A stretch of 64,000 nt of DNA from contig CAUYUJ010001692.1 in the NCBI GenBank assembly GCA_963575745.1, positions 362,001-426,000 on the forward strand. Direction: 5' to 3'. This document shows positions 10,326 through 22,345 of this stretch, in pieces. Source of the DNA: Prorocentrum cordatum. Lineage: Eukaryota; Sar; Dinophyceae; Prorocentrales; Prorocentraceae. Each line of letters starts with the position of its first letter. The stretch's first letter is position 1. The translations under genes and the position numbers were made by a program. The notes beneath the pieces are model-generated. The model worked only from the letters and a program-made list of their open reading frames with translations, made no database searches and was not told the origin of the DNA.

Positions 10326-10784
10326 CCTGCCGTCCTCCCCCAGGGGATCTGAGGCGGATCAAGGGTGGGTGGGCTTTTTTTGGGGGGGGATGGGGCGCGG
10401 GGGGGAGGGGGAAGTAGAAGGGGGGGTGGAGGAAGGGGGGGGAGGAGACGGACACAATGATTGGGGGCGGACAACTCCCCCCCACCCCCCGTTCCACGCA
10501 AGTGGATCTCCACGAGGCTCCAGACCTTGCATTTCTCATCCAAGGTCTCCGCGGTCTGCTAGCGTGATGGGCGGGTTAGCCGCCCCCGAAGGGGGAGACG
10601 AGGCTTTGACAGAAGCGGCCCGTTGCACCGCCTAGTTTGAAGTTTGTGTGTGGGGGGGGGGGGGGGGGCGATGCCGCGGGGATCGATTGCGCGTTCGCCT
10701 GCGCGCAAGTTGCCCGCGGATATGTTTGCATCGGCGCCGTCTTATTCACGCAGTCTGCCGCGTCTTATACATGATCTGGTGCAG
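10326..10784. repeat. G-rich tracts, no gene seen
   Basis: Long G-runs at 10376-10445, and one of 17 G at 10652-10668, could form G-quadruplexes. Between them, 10480-10640 is unique sequence with no recognised coding potential. Confidence 0.7.
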
Positions 10785-11045
10785 GAGCAGGTGGGGGAGG
10801 AGGGCGAGGAGGAGGTAATGGAGGAGGAGGGGGAGCAGCAGGACGAGGAGGATGAGGAGGAGGAGGAGCAGCACGACGAGGAGGAGGAGGAGGAGGAGGG
10901 CCACGGTGGCCAGGAGGAGGGACGCGATGGGGAGGGGGATGCCAGGGTGGTGCGGTTTGAGACGGTGCACGAGCAGGTGCTTGTTGCGGAGGACCGAGGA
11001 GGATGAGGTGGTGGACGTCAAGGAGGATGGAGGTGGATGTCCTCC
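10785..11045. repeat. GGAGGA purine tract
   Basis: GAGGAG-rich simple sequence. It is open on both strands, giving poly-Glu or Pro/Leu frames that are not genes. Confidence 0.9.
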
Positions 11046-11107
11046 TCGCGGCCTCTGGGCGTGACCCGCGGTTCTCCGCTGGGACATTGCAGCGGGGAGT
11101 CCCCATT

Positions 11108-11560
11108 TCACGCTGTTGCCTCCGATTCCAGAAAATTTTTGTTGCCAACATGCAAGACTGCACTTTTGGAGCCTCCTCGAAGCCACGTCGTAGATCCAGG
11201 ACCCTGAGCTAGAGTCATAATGAGCCTGGGGTTGAAAGCGTCCCACCCATAACCCGCCGACTCGTAATATCTTTTGCGTGCTTTGATGAGGTGGTCCAGC
11301 TCGATTGGAGGCAAGGCGTCGCCCCGGACGCCCCACCGTGAGGGGTGCGCGTGGCCAGCCATCCTCTCCTGACACCAGCGCGGCATACACTGTTCAATTA
11401 AGGTCTGGACGGCCTCATCCCCGTTGATTGGAACATCAGTTCGGTCGACAGGAATCGAAAACTGGCAACTGCGATATGTCAAGGCTTTGCAAGAACAAAT
11501 ATGGGCAGCACGCTCGCCCTTCTGAGCTGATTCCGCCGCCCATTTTTGCCTTCTCCCCAA
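11108..11560 (-). pseudogene. Possible N-terminal retroelement fragment
   Basis: A 150-codon frame contains PPIELDHLIKARKRYYESAG followed by YGWDAFNPRLIMTLAQ. That arrangement (a helix, then G-x-D-x-x-x-P-R) recalls the region just before the fingers of dinoflagellate reverse transcriptases. The expected LPKPxGGxRPIGL block that should follow is absent; sequence below 11220 diverges. If the reading is right it is a truncated copy; otherwise it is an unassigned open frame. Confidence 0.3.
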
Positions 11561-11896
11561 AGACTCTTACGCATCCTGTCTTTTCAACTCCTCGATGTAT
11601 TGGTCAAGCTGCTACAACTGCCCATCGTTGTTTTCGCCGCCCAACGAAATTTAACGTATCACGTCTATCACAAACGGTTGGCCCACGGCATGGGCGGACC
11701 ATGCCTTTCAACCTGGTGGTCCACTGGGCCACACGCGCATGACCTGATTTGCTGACGGCCTCCTGGACAAGTCGAGCATGCGTGAGGCCAGCGCCTGGAA
11801 AGACATCCTGGCTGTCCGGATACCGGCGACGAATTTCCCGAGCCCAGGGAGTTTACCGTCTTGGGCCCTGAAGCTCTGCCGCAGTACGCATCCCTG

Positions 11897-12050
11897 GAAT
11901 TGACGGAGGAGGAGGGGGAGGAGGAGGAGGAACAGGAGGAGGAGTAAGGGAGGAGGAGGAAGGCAGGAGGAGGAAGGGAGGAAGAGGAGGAGGAGGAAGA
12001 GGAGGAGGATGAGGAGGAGTGGGGGGGGAAATGTGGGGGAGGAGCAAATT
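11897..12050. repeat. GGAGGA purine tract
   Basis: A GAGGAGGAG-rich stretch with no coding interpretation. Confidence 0.9.
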
Positions 12051-13185
12051 GTGATGAGTAGGACGAGGTATCCAGAGACCGCCTAGGACAATGAGTTCTG
12101 AGCAGCGTACGCGCCCCCATGTGCTGTCTCGGTCCAGTGGTACTATTCGCCTTTTTGCTGTCCGCCCCCGTCCCCGAGACTTCACTCGAGTCGCGGTCAA
12201 GCGGCCGCGCTCTCCCTTGAGACCAGCTCATCCGTTGCCCCCTGGTCTCAACTGACATTTCGGGGGGGGGGGCTAGGGCCTCTGGTTGCGCGCTCGCTGT
12301 CTGCATCGGGGTCGAAGCTGGATTCCCTCTCCGGCCATCGGTGCCAGGGCCTGCCCAGGATCCGTCGCCAAGATCACCCGATGTAAAAGCTTTGGGGCCG
12401 CGGCCTCGCGCAGCCCCAGCGAGCGAACGATGCGGTTCACGGCGTCATGTCAGCCGCGCTCCGGCACTCAGCCTGGGCGGGCCCCCGGCCATGGTCTCCC
12501 CCTCCCCTCCCCCCCTTCCAATGCCCTTCCCAAGCTCCGCTGGGATCAGCGCTGGGATCAGCTCGCACTCGAGGGGCGCAGGCTTACATGTCAGGGTTGC
12601 GCGAAGCTGGGGCCCAGCGGTGTCCACTTCAGTTGGTGCCCTCAGGGCCCATCACGTTCTGCTCCCCGCCAGGGTGGACCTGGGCAGGCCTGAGAGTCCA
12701 AATCGTGCAGCTGGTGAGCCAGGCTGCTCCGCGGTGAAGGAGCAGGCGGAGGAGGGGGAGGAGGGAGCAGGCTCCCTCCTCCTCTCTCCCCCCGTTCTCC
12801 CCCGCTTCCCCTTCCCCTTTCCCCGCGTCCTCGAGTGGCCTAACTCGGACATGCAATATTTGATCGTCACCCTGTGTGGTACTATCCCTTGCCGTGCCAC
12901 TCGGGAAGTAAAAACGGTCCTGGAACACCCGTGAGATTGGGCCCAGTTGCCGCCCAGACCCAGGCAGGCATGGTGTCCCAGGACGAGCTCGCGGGCGCGT
13001 CAATGCGAGAAGACGGGGACGGGGCTGGGGAGGGGGGGGGGAGGGGGGAGTAGGGAGTGGGAGGGGCGGGGGGAGGGGAGAGGGGAAAGGGCAAGCTAGG
13101 TGCGCTCGCGTGATATCTGTCGTCATGCCCCATCCCTCCCAACCCTTACCATGGCGCAGATTTCCTCTTGATGCGCACAGGCTGA
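12051..13185. other. No gene recognised
   Basis: Unique GC-rich sequence with purine/pyrimidine tracts near 12745-12830 and a G-run at 13030-13085. Open frames on both strands are Pro/Arg-rich and show no domain. Confidence 0.5.
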
Positions 13186-13189
13186 TGTC

Positions 13190-13400
13190 GAGCAAGGCAA
13201 TGATCCCGAGAGGATTTGCGATGCATGGTAAAGCACGGCATAGCACGGTGTAGAAGGGCGCGGCAGAGCAGAGCATGTCATAACATGGCTTGGCATTGCG
13301 TAGCATAGCATTGCATCACAAAGCGTAACATCGCAAACCATGGCACGCACAGCGGAGCACAACGCAACATCGCATTCAATGCCATGGCATGGCACCAGAT
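13190..13400. repeat. Degenerate GCATAGCAT-type repeat
   Basis: A loose alternation of CATGG, CATAG and GCATTG steps of roughly 5 and 10 bp, for example around 13280-13330. It gives Cys/Met-rich frames on the minus strand that are artefacts. Confidence 0.65.
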
Positions 13401-15814
13401 GCCTTGGAGGGTAAACGGCCCGTGTACGAAAGGAGAAGGCCTGTCCTGAATCACGGCTCCATGTCCTGCGCAACCGTGGTAGGGGTACTGTGATAGTGTA
13501 AGACCCCCTCCCCTTCCTTTCGACACGCTGCCTTGCGTTCCCCGAGCCCTCTTCGATGTCTCCTTGGGTTCCCTCGACAGCTCTGCACGAGGCGTGGCGG
13601 ATGGCCCGAAGACTTCCAGAAGCTCCAGGGAACGCACCGAAATTGAAGACGGCGACAACGACGCAGACGACGACGGCGGCAGCGGCGTCGGGGCAAGCTG
13701 CGGCGGGGGAGGACGGATGTCAGGGACTACTACGGCGGGCTGCCAGGCTCGGTGGTCTGGCTTCCTTGAACAAACGGCTCGCACTGGGCCCCTGGACTCC
13801 TCACGGGGTCCAGTCGGATCGGCGCTTCCCAGCCGGATCGTTTTTGCCGTCCCCAGGGCCCGACGGAGGGGGGTGCTCTTGCGGCCCCAAAAATCAACGA
13901 ACCGGCACCGAATGTGTAATCACTTCCGATGGTTTTTGTCGGGGGGCATTGTGTTTAGATTTTTGGGCCGCTTTGGAAGGACCGACAAACATGCCGTGGC
14001 ATGGCGCTTTAAATCACGACGCCAGCGCTGCAGCGGGAACGCGATTCGGAACGAGCGGAAGCGCGGAAATGAGGCCAGCGCCGGGAGCACGATTCGGAAT
14101 GAGCGGTAGCCAGCGCTTCAGCGAGAACAGCATTTTGAAACAAACGCCAAGGCAAAACCCGTTTCCCCGGAATCCTGTGGGTAAACAACTAGTACGCGGA
14201 GGGGGGGGGGCGAATATTTCCAGGTTGTCGCCAGGGGAGAGAGGAGAGTAGTATTCATATTGTGTAATTGTGGAGGGGGACTGGGTCCAGGAAAGGCTCG
14301 CGGGCCGACGGGGAAAGACAGGGAGTGCGGGGGAGGGGGAGGAGATGGCAGGGGACGAGAGTGATATGGAGAGGGGGCGTGGGTGGGGCTATGGAGCTAT
14401 GGATATTGCGACCATGTCGGTTACAAGCATGAGACTCTTATACATCGAGGTGACTGACAGACACGCGCGTGCATGCACAAACGATGCGAGTCGGGCATAC
14501 GAAAATGACTTTCAATTACCTGCTGCGGGACACCGTGCCACCTCACGAATCACATGTTCACCCTATTGCCATGCCCACCAACACACGAAGACATTGTGAC
14601 CAAAAAGCCCATTGAATGGCCAGACAACAGCAAACGAGAGACATCCCCCTTCATCGTGATGCTGAAGGGACTCAACATGGACTTGCACCTGCGCGCCACA
14701 AACAGTACGCGACGATGGTTCCAGAACACCTGACCATCCTGCCAGCACAACCTGAACAGTGCCAGGCCGTAAACTACCCTGCACATATCTCTCAAAATGC
14801 ATGCGCCCAGACCAAAACACAAAGGCAACTTGAACACAAAGCTTCCCACATAGACAGCGAACAAACTCATGTTCCTCCACATGACTGTAAGGTGTGTTGT
14901 ACCGACAGCGATAAACAATACCATCCAACCAGGCTGCACAAAAAGATGACGGGATACGCCCAGCCGACAGGGGGACGATTTGAAGGGCACGAGGCCCGCG
15001 GCACGTCCTCTCGCCTGCCGACTGGGGCGGACCGTGCTGAAGAGCAGTAGGAATGGATACAAAATGCCCAGCCTGCACCTTGCCATCACGAAAGCGACAT
15101 GGGCGAAGTAAAACAACACCGCACGTGGCCTGCACCGCCAAAGTACTGCTGAGGAAAAAGAAAATCGCCGAGCCTGACTTCTCCCCCTCTTAGTCACCCG
15201 TGGGGCGCGCCTGACCAGAATCATGGAACTCCAGAAGCAAACTCGCCCAACCGGGGTGTCGCAAGATCGCGACGGCAACGCGGAGGGAAGGGCATGCCTA
15301 GCAACCAGGGAGCCAAAACCAAATGGCAGCGGTCGCTCGGAGCCCCTGATCTTGGGGGGCGTGGGTGGGGGAGGGGGTCGGGAAGCAGGAGGACAGCGAT
15401 CGCGCCCTCAGGAATTGCCGTGGGGAGACGCGGGGCTTGGAGGGCGAGTCAGTAGAGAAGGTGACGACAAGGCGCAGGAGGAAGGGAAGGATGTCGAGGA
15501 GGCTTTTGCGGGCGGGTGAGGCTATCTCTTGGGGGATAACCAATGGAGGCCATTCCCCTGGTTGCGCTTGTGCCTTCGGGCGCGCGCGTCGTCCGCACTG
15601 GTCTTCCCACTTCGCCGCGATGTTGCGCAAACAGTTGGCGGACAAAAGAGGAGATCGAGGAGCACGAGGAGGAGACAGGCAACGACGAGATTGGGGGAGC
15701 TCTGCCTGCCAAGGCTGGGCCCGCCGTGCACTGGGGACGAACAGATCGAGGGCGCAGTGGCGCAGAGGGAGCTGCACGTCGTGGGCCCCGAGGAGCCGAT
15801 GGATGGGCGCGTGT
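13401..15814. other. No gene recognised
   Basis: Contains a two-copy 62-bp direct repeat around GATTCGGAACGAGCGGAAGC (14043 and 14090). A compositionally distinct, less GC-rich block (about 14440-15120) is open on both strands (14550-15278 minus, 14616-15050 plus) but has no recognised domain. No promoter or RNA gene was seen. Confidence 0.4.
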
Positions 15815-15870
15815 CTGTGTGTGTGTGTTTGTGTGTGTGCGCGTGTGTGTGTGTGTGCGCGCGCGTCTGT
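15815..15870. repeat. GT/GC microsatellite
   Basis: GTGTGTGTGT with CGCG interruptions; potential Z-DNA. Confidence 0.95.
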
Positions 15871-16544
15871 GTGTGCGCTCTCGGCGTGCAGCTGCCATCC
15901 AGTTGCGTATCTCGCGGCGGTTAGCTGCACCCCCCCTCTCCACGCCAAGTCGCACTCTGTGGGCTGCAGGAGCCTTTTCGAAGCCTCGACACTCTGACAC
16001 TCGGAAGGTCGGCGGTGTCCACCGAGGTGAGGGTGACGACGACGCCTTGCCAGTGTGATGCCTCGCCTGCGTTCTCGGCGCACCTTCCGGGCCTTTTCCC
16101 GGTGCCGACTCGTCCGTCGGTCGCCGCCAGCCCCAACAATTCTGAGGTGGTGTTCGTTGGTTGCGCGCTGAGTGGTCCAGCCTTCAGCGCCGACGGCCCT
16201 TGTTTTCCACCGCCAGCAGCCGGTCCCCCGGGCTGGTGCCAGTTGTTTGTCTGGGGAGATGTTCGGAGTTTGGCGCCACAAGGGCGACTCCCTCCGTAGC
16301 ACTCGCACCACTGTTCGCTCGTTCTCTCTGGACTGGGCGGCGCCTAGGTGCGTCACTGCGAATGTGGAGCATTTAGTTCAGTGCACGTGCATCGCACCTC
16401 TTGTGTGTAATTTGCCTGCACCGCCGCCCCGGACATGCCTGTCGCCGCCAGAACGTAGTCGCGCGGCCGCCGACCAAACAAGTATTTCTGTAGTATTGTG
16501 TGTGCGTGTGCGTGATGTGTTGGGTCATGTTGAGTTGTGCGCTA
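15871..16544. other. No gene recognised
   Basis: Unique sequence between two GT microsatellites. Several overlapping open frames have no family signature. Confidence 0.5.
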
Positions 16545-16548
16545 TGCG

Positions 16549-16580
<32 letters not shown>
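16545..16580. repeat. GT microsatellite
   Basis: About 17 GT steps. Confidence 0.95.
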
Positions 16581-16749
16581 GGTTTGTGCGTTTGTCTTGG
16601 CAGAACTGTGCAATGTTTGTTTGTTTCTCGAGTTCAGCTCTGCTGGAGTATTTTCTGTGTCGGCCGTCGACTGGCGTCTGACCCCTCTTGCGCCCGCGGA
16701 TCAAAAAAGTGTGTGCGGGCCCGTTTTGTGTCTGATCGGTCTTTGCCGC

Positions 16750-17640
16750 AATACCTGAGCGTGTCGTATGCCATTGGCCCGTTGCTTCTCTGGCGGATTT
16801 GCTTTTCTGGCGCCTCTGCCAGACCCTCCCCGGCGCTGCCGCCGAGAATTTGCTGACGACCTGGCAGTGGTTGATGGAAGCAGGGCAGCGGCCGCGGGGG
16901 CCCTGGAGCCTTTTTTGAATGAGTGCGCCGCCTTGTCAGGGGTCCGGCTGAATGTGGGGCGCCGTCTTCGGACGGGCTGCGGTTCGAACGCCGCGCCAAA
17001 TGCTTGGGGTTCCTCCTCGGGCTCGAGCAGGGGGAAAAAGGGCTGGCCCCCGGCGAGCGGGGTCTGGCGGACCTGAAGCGTGTCCCGCCCCTGTTTTTTT
17101 CTGCATTCGATTGCGCCCAATCGGCGCGTGGGAAGAAGACTCTTTGTGTGTGTGTGTGGGGGGGGGGGCGTGCCATGGAAGAAAAACGCACCATTGCACA
17201 AACGCATGTACGATGCAATCACAATTCTGTTGAGATGCCTCGGCGATGACCGTGGCATCGTGCGATGAGGAATTTCATAACCCGGAGCCTGCGCTGCGCA
17301 GTGGGCCGGATACGGAAGTTCATGAATTGCATACGTAGGTTCGGCGTCCTTCGCGCAGCGTGGTCCGCCCCATGGTCTCGGCGACGCCAAATCGGCGTTG
17401 AAAACCGCTGGGCGCGATCGGCGCGAGCCGCCGCGTGCGCTGCGGTTTCCTACCCTCCCCCCGGGGCACGGCGAGCGCCGTGCGGGGCTGTGCGTCGCCT
17501 CGGCCGCGGGGGGCAGCGGCATCGAACCATCCTGCATTTGAGTCGAGACCTGCTCCTGGGTTTCCGACGGAGCGTTCTGACGCCAAATCAGGCGGCGTTG
17601 GTCTCATGTTTCGGAGAGTGCCTTCTCCGATCCGTGGACC
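16750..17640 (+). pseudogene. Reverse-transcriptase fragment with intact FADD box
   Basis: The plus-strand frame contains REFADDLAVV (FADD at 16849-16860), then LEPFLNECAALSGVRLNVG, the catalytic palm loop and following helix of a non-LTR reverse transcriptase. After a frame change comes KCLGFLLGLEQGEKGL, similar to the RYLGFLLGPE-type thumb entry of the family. Upstream (about 16745-16800), in another frame, YAIGPLLLW resembles the motif-B region. At least two frameshifts and a GT/G tract at 17140-17170 disrupt it. The catalytic Asp pair is retained here, unlike the fragments at 561 and 8623. Confidence 0.55.
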
Positions 17641-18648
17641 CGGCGCCCACGCACCAGATCCACGGATCCCTAATCCATGCTAGCGTGTGCCCGATGGAAA
17701 GCAGTCGAGGGAAGAAACAACACCCCGACCTAACTCATTGATTGGATCGTCTTGCGCGTTTCATTCGTCGTCCTGACCTGTTCGGTTCCTTTTTGCTGTG
17801 CGTTTCCTAGAAGGTTGCGCCCTGCGCCTCTAGGGGTGTTTCTTGTGAGGGTGGTTGTTCCGCCCTCTAAGCATTGTGCGCGGGGGGGGGGGTCGCGCGG
17901 GCTTTCACCGGGGACGGGGAAGGCGGAAACAGGCTGGGGTGTGGTGTGGGGGGGCACCACCGCCCTCGCCATCAGGAAATGTGCACCTCCTCCTCCGCCA
18001 GGCATGAGTCTTCCGAATCATCCACCGGCGGTCTTCTGGTGGGTGTTCTGGGGTGGTCCTCGCGCGAGTCCTAGGTGGTCTTCGTCAATTGGCAGGAGGG
18101 GTGTTAGCCTTCCAGTACCAGACCGTTGGGTTCGATTGCAGTTGCAGGCGGCAAAGGAGAGGACCTACATTCACAAACGCTCATAAGGACTGCTGGGTTA
18201 GGTTAGGCAACCTCACATCACTAATTTCGCGGATTCCGTTGAAGCCGCCTCCCTGGAATGGCTTCTCTTGTGCTGATCAACACAGAAGGCGTCTTGGAAT
18301 GTGTAGTTGTTTGGACCCCGATGACCTCGACAAGAAATGTTTTCTACGAGTGCTCGTGAAGGGAGGTCCCGCTCAGCGACCCGATGGGTTCCTTGGGGGG
18401 GGTCCCCGCGCGGTCCGGATGCGGAGGAGGCGAACATCGGGAGGAGGAGATTCGTCTCTCGATATTTGGCCCCTCTGACGCACACCAAGGGGGCCCACTC
18501 TCAGGAGTATGCTGGAGTGACCACTGCGTGCCACAGAAACCTACTTCTGCCTCCGTGTCCTGCACCTCGCGGTCCTGCTCTTTCTCCTTGTTCGCCTCGT
18601 CATTTCAGTCTTAGAACCAAGATGTGAATGTAGAGCAGTGCGTTCCGA
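17641..18648. other. No gene recognised
   Basis: Unique sequence. A G-run lies at 17882-17891. No domain was recognised. Confidence 0.4.
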
Positions 18649-18722
18649 CATCGGGAGCTGGTCACGTTGCGACACATGATATCGGGAGCTTGTCACGTTC
18701 CGACATCGGGATCTTGTCACCC
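18649..18722. repeat. Short tandem repeat, about 33 bp x 2-3
   Basis: Units built on CGACATCGGGAGCTTGTCAC recur at about 18647, 18680 and 18702 with small indels. Confidence 0.75.
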
Positions 18723-19009
18723 ACACCATCGTCTGGCATCGTCGACCGACGACCCTCGACGGAAGAGTGCTTCCACACACAAAATGCAGCAGGTTATCTA
18801 CATATCCGTACGGCTTCGCCCCCTGCCGCCGCCCCCTTTCTATCAGAATGGGCTATGTCAGAGCCATGCTGGAAATCCTGAGTGCCGTTGCGAAACAAAT
18901 CGTAGCCTCCTGCGAGGGTCATTGGTAAGCGGCAGACTCAGGTTCAGAACGTAATGTTGAAGTCCGTATTGTTCTCGAGTTCTTTTTCGTGCCATGTATT
19001 TCAGCAGCG

Positions 19010-19290
19010 ATTCGGGGCTGCTTGAGGCTACGTTGGGCAACATCGCGTGGCTTTGGCTGCCCTCTTGTGGATGCCTCTTGGAAGCCTGTTGGGGCGGCTT
19101 GGCAGCCACTTGGAGCCCTCTTTCGCCCTCGCAGTGCTGAAAGCTTAAATCTTTGGTTCGTGGTCCCGCTTTGGACCTCTCTTGGTGCCATCTTCAGGAG
19201 TTGGCCCGTTTTGGGTGCCTCCTGAGCTGTCCTGGTGCCCTCTGGGGCCGGCTTGGGGCTCTCCTTGAGGCTTCTTGGGGCGGTCTTGGC
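19010..19290. repeat. CTTGGGG-type degenerate minisatellite
   Basis: Repeated CTTGGGGC/GCCTCTTGG motifs about 10-14 bp apart. The same family recurs near 35130 and 43975. Confidence 0.7.
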
Positions 19291-19519
19291 CTCGACGGCG
19301 CGAGTACCGTGTAATTTACTGCAGGCAATGACCTCGAAGGCGAGAATCTGCGGTAATGCACGAGTGATCGTAGAAGGGGAGACTGCGGTGTAACCACATA
19401 CCCACGATAATAATGTACCCCCCCCTATACACATAAGAGTTGATTATCCACGGCCAATAAGAGTTTGGTCGGGGGCGCGGGGGCGCGGAGGCCGAACTTC
19501 ATTATCACCGTGAAAAGTT

Positions 19520-19556
19520 CGCCATCGAGGTTACTTCTTTCTTCCTTCTCTCTCTT

Positions 19557-19594
<38 letters not shown>

Positions 19595-20215
19595 CCCCTT
19601 TCTCTCTCTCTCTTTCTCTATCTCTCTCCTGCTCTTCCTTCTCCTGCGTCTTCTCCTCTTCCTCCTCTTCTCTTTTATATTTTTCTCTCTACCTTTCTTC
19701 TCCTCCCCCTGGCGCCCTGAACTTGCTTATCGTTGTGGTTGATTATCATGGGAAAGCTTGGCAGATGAGCTACCCTACACGAGCAGATGAAACATTTAAT
19801 TGTCACTAAGCGTTTACAACTTCAATCTAATAAGTTTTAAACTTTGGATTTGTGCTTTCTCGTCCTCCTCTCCTCCTGCTCTTCTTCTTCTCCTCCTCCT
19901 CCTCCTTTTCCTCCTCTTCTCTCTCTATCTATCTATTCCTCTTTCTCTTTCTCCTCCTCCCCCTGGCGCCCTGAACTTGTTTATCGCTGTGGTTGATTAT
20001 CCGGGGAAAACGAGGCACATTGCCTAAGCAGATGAAACTTTCAATTTCCATTAAGCGTTTACAGACAAAATGTAATAGGTTTGAAATTTGGATTTTTCCT
20101 TCGCCCACCACCTACTCTTCTCCTCTCTATCTCTATCTCTCCACCTCTCTATCTTTATCTCTCAACCTCTCTTTCTTTCTGTCTCTCTCAACCTCTCTCT
20201 ATCTCTCTCTGTGTC

Positions 20216-20246
<31 letters not shown>

Positions 20247-20300
20247 CTCTTTTTTTGTTCTCTCTCTCTCTCTCTATATGTTTCTCCTTCTCCCCGTGGC
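19520..20300. repeat. 254-bp tandem repeat with CT-rich halves
   Basis: A module containing GGCGCCCTGAACTTG, a GTGGTTGATTATC block, GCAGATGAAAC and TAAGCGTTTACA occurs at 19711 and 19965 (254 bp apart), each followed by a CT-rich tract. A third, partial copy starts near 20105. CT frames encode Ser/Leu-rich strings that are artefacts. Confidence 0.85.
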
Positions 20301-20479
20301 CCAAAGCCAAGGATGTCTCAAGATATCCTCGGCTTTGGCTCCTCTGTTAACATCTTTATGCTGGCCTCTGGTGGGCAACTTTTATTATCACACCGTAACC
20401 GCCGAACTTGATTCTCCCTGGGGGGTTATTCTCGGCTGTTAGCGGTTGATTTACGATGGTTTATGACCCCGGGGGCGCG

Positions 20480-20890
20480 AATCTTGTATAATGTGGGGCG
20501 CGAATGCCGCGTAATTTACGAGGATGTATGGCTTCGGGGACGCGACTATTGCGTAATTTACAAGGGCGTATGGCCTCGAGGACGCAAGCATTGAGTGGTT
20601 TACGAGATTGTATGGCTTCGGGGACGCGAGTATTGTTTAATTTGCGAGGGTTTGTGGCTTCGGATACGCGAGCATCGCGTAATTCACTAGGGTGTATGGC
20701 CTCGAGGACGCGAAGGCTTGTATCATTTACGAGGGTTGATGGCTTCTGGGACACCAATATTGAGTAATGTACGAGGGCTGATGGCCTCGAGGTCGCGAAC
20801 ATTGTGTGATTTACGATGGTTTCTGTCCTCGGGGACGCGAACATTGAGTAATTTATGAGGGTTAATGGCTTCAGAGGCGCGAGTCTCTCA
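20480..20890. repeat. About 43-bp minisatellite
   Basis: Nine to ten units containing TTTACGAGGG, TATGGCCTCGAGGACGCGA and ATTG-GTAAT. Two outlying related units lie at about 19290-19360. Confidence 0.9.
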
Positions 20891-20939
20891 TATTGGAGAG
20901 GCCTGACGGCTGGTGCCACCGACCCTGATCGAAGGGGCT

Positions 20940-21098
20940 AGGAGGGGGAGGATGGGGGAGGAGGAGGAGGAGGAGGAGGAGGTGCAGGAGGTGAGAAGGA
21001 CCAGGAGTAGGAGAAGAGAACAAGGATGATGATGATGATGATGATGCTGATGCTGATGCTGATGCTGATGATGATGATGATGATGATGATGATGTTGT

Positions 21099-21148
<50 letters not shown>

Positions 21149-21158
21149 CTGATGATGC

Positions 21159-21202
<44 letters not shown>

Positions 21203-21300
21203 GATGGGTAGGAGGAAGAGAAGGAAGAGGGGGAGGAGGAGCAGGAGGAGGAGGAGGAGGAGGAGGAGGAGAAGGGGGAGGAGGATGAGGACGAGCACCT
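20940..21300. repeat. GGA and GAT microsatellites
   Basis: A GGAGGA tract (20940-21020), then about 180 bp of GAT/GCT triplets (21024-21204), then GGAGGA again. Confidence 0.95.
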
Positions 21301-21324
21301 CGCGACGCCCTCCAAGCTTTCTCG

Positions 21325-21500
21325 AGGGCTGCCGGGGGAGTCGGATCTGGGGGGGGGGGGGGGGGGCCCGGGTCACCCCCGGGACCCCCCCCGGATCCCC
21401 CCGGAAGGCTGCCGGGGGAGTCGGATTTTGGGGGGGGGGGGCCCCCGGGTCCCCCCCGGGACCCCCCCGGGTCCGGACCCTCCCCCCCCCCCCGCACCGG
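21325..21500. repeat. Duplicated unit with long G and C runs
   Basis: GGCTGCCGGGGGAGTCGGAT occurs at about 21327 and 21408 (81 bp), each followed by 12-18 G and then C-rich CCCCCGGGACCCC palindromic sequence. Strong hairpin and quadruplex potential. Confidence 0.85.
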
Positions 21501-21689
21501 GGAAGGGAAAAGGGAAGGGGCTTCACTTCGAAGTATTGACGACGTTCAATCAATTGCTTGGCACGGCATGTGCAAGGAAGAGGACTCTGCGGACGGAGAG
21601 CGGGAGAACGGTGAGTGGAAGCTGGATGCGGCTAGAGAAAGTCGAGCAGGAAAGAAAGCACGACGCGAACGGAGAAGCCCCTCACACAC

Positions 21690-22345
21690 GCCGACAGGGT
21701 CGGCGGATGACGGGAAGCGTCTTCGAGGAACGAGAAGCGAGCTGGACGTTTTGGCTGAATCCTCCTCATGTCAGTAAGAGATCTCTTAACTATAGGGGGT
21801 GGCGGGCTGCACGGTGCAGAGGCTTAGCGGATGACGGGAAGCGCGCTTAGATTCGAAGAGTCGCGCGATGGACGTTGGTGCAGACCCGGAGGGAAATATT
21901 TATCAATTGGGGGGAGTGCAGAGGGGGGAATGGCTCGAGATCGCTCCGTGGTCAGACCCAGGCGGATGACGGGAAGCGTCTTCGAGGAACGAGAAGCGAG
22001 CTGGACGTGTTGGCTGAATCCTCCTCATATCAGTAAGAGATCTCTTAACTATAGGGGGTGGCGGGCTGCACGGTGCAGAGGCTTAGCGGATGACGGGAAG
22101 CGCGCTTAGACTCGAAGAGTCGCGCGATGGACGTTGGTGCAGACCCGGAGGGAAATTTTTATCAGCTGGGGGGAGTGCAGAGGGGGGAATGGCTCGAGAT
22201 CGCTCCGTGGTCAGACCCAGGCGGATGACGGGAAGCGTCTTCGAGGAACGAGAAGCGAGCTGGACGTTTTGGCTGAATCCTCCTCAAATCAGTAAGAGAT
22301 CTATTAACTATAGGGGGTGGCGGGGCGCACGGTGTACCAGGCTTA
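21690..22345. repeat. 259-bp tandem repeat, 2.5 copies
   Basis: CGGATGACGGGAAGCGTCTT starts units at 21704, 21963 and 22222, exactly 259 bp apart. Within each unit the 15-mer CGGATGACGGGAAGC recurs a second time (about 21827 and 22086). The array leads directly into the H75 array. Confidence 0.95.

Noticed and set aside
9213-10417. 379- and 370-codon frames
   Set aside because: Entirely within the 49-bp minisatellite, equally open in several frames.
14635-14660. Additional H75 core (GAGAGACATCCCCC at 14636)
   Set aside because: A single partial match with no partner at the usual spacing and no second arm; likely chance.
14550-15278. 242-codon Cys/Phe-rich frame as a membrane protein
   Set aside because: The opposite strand is also open with a plausible composition; no signature supports either.
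15298-16356. 352-codon minus-strand frame
   Set aside because: Crosses a GT microsatellite (His/Thr run) and shows no domain; overlapping plus frames are equally open.
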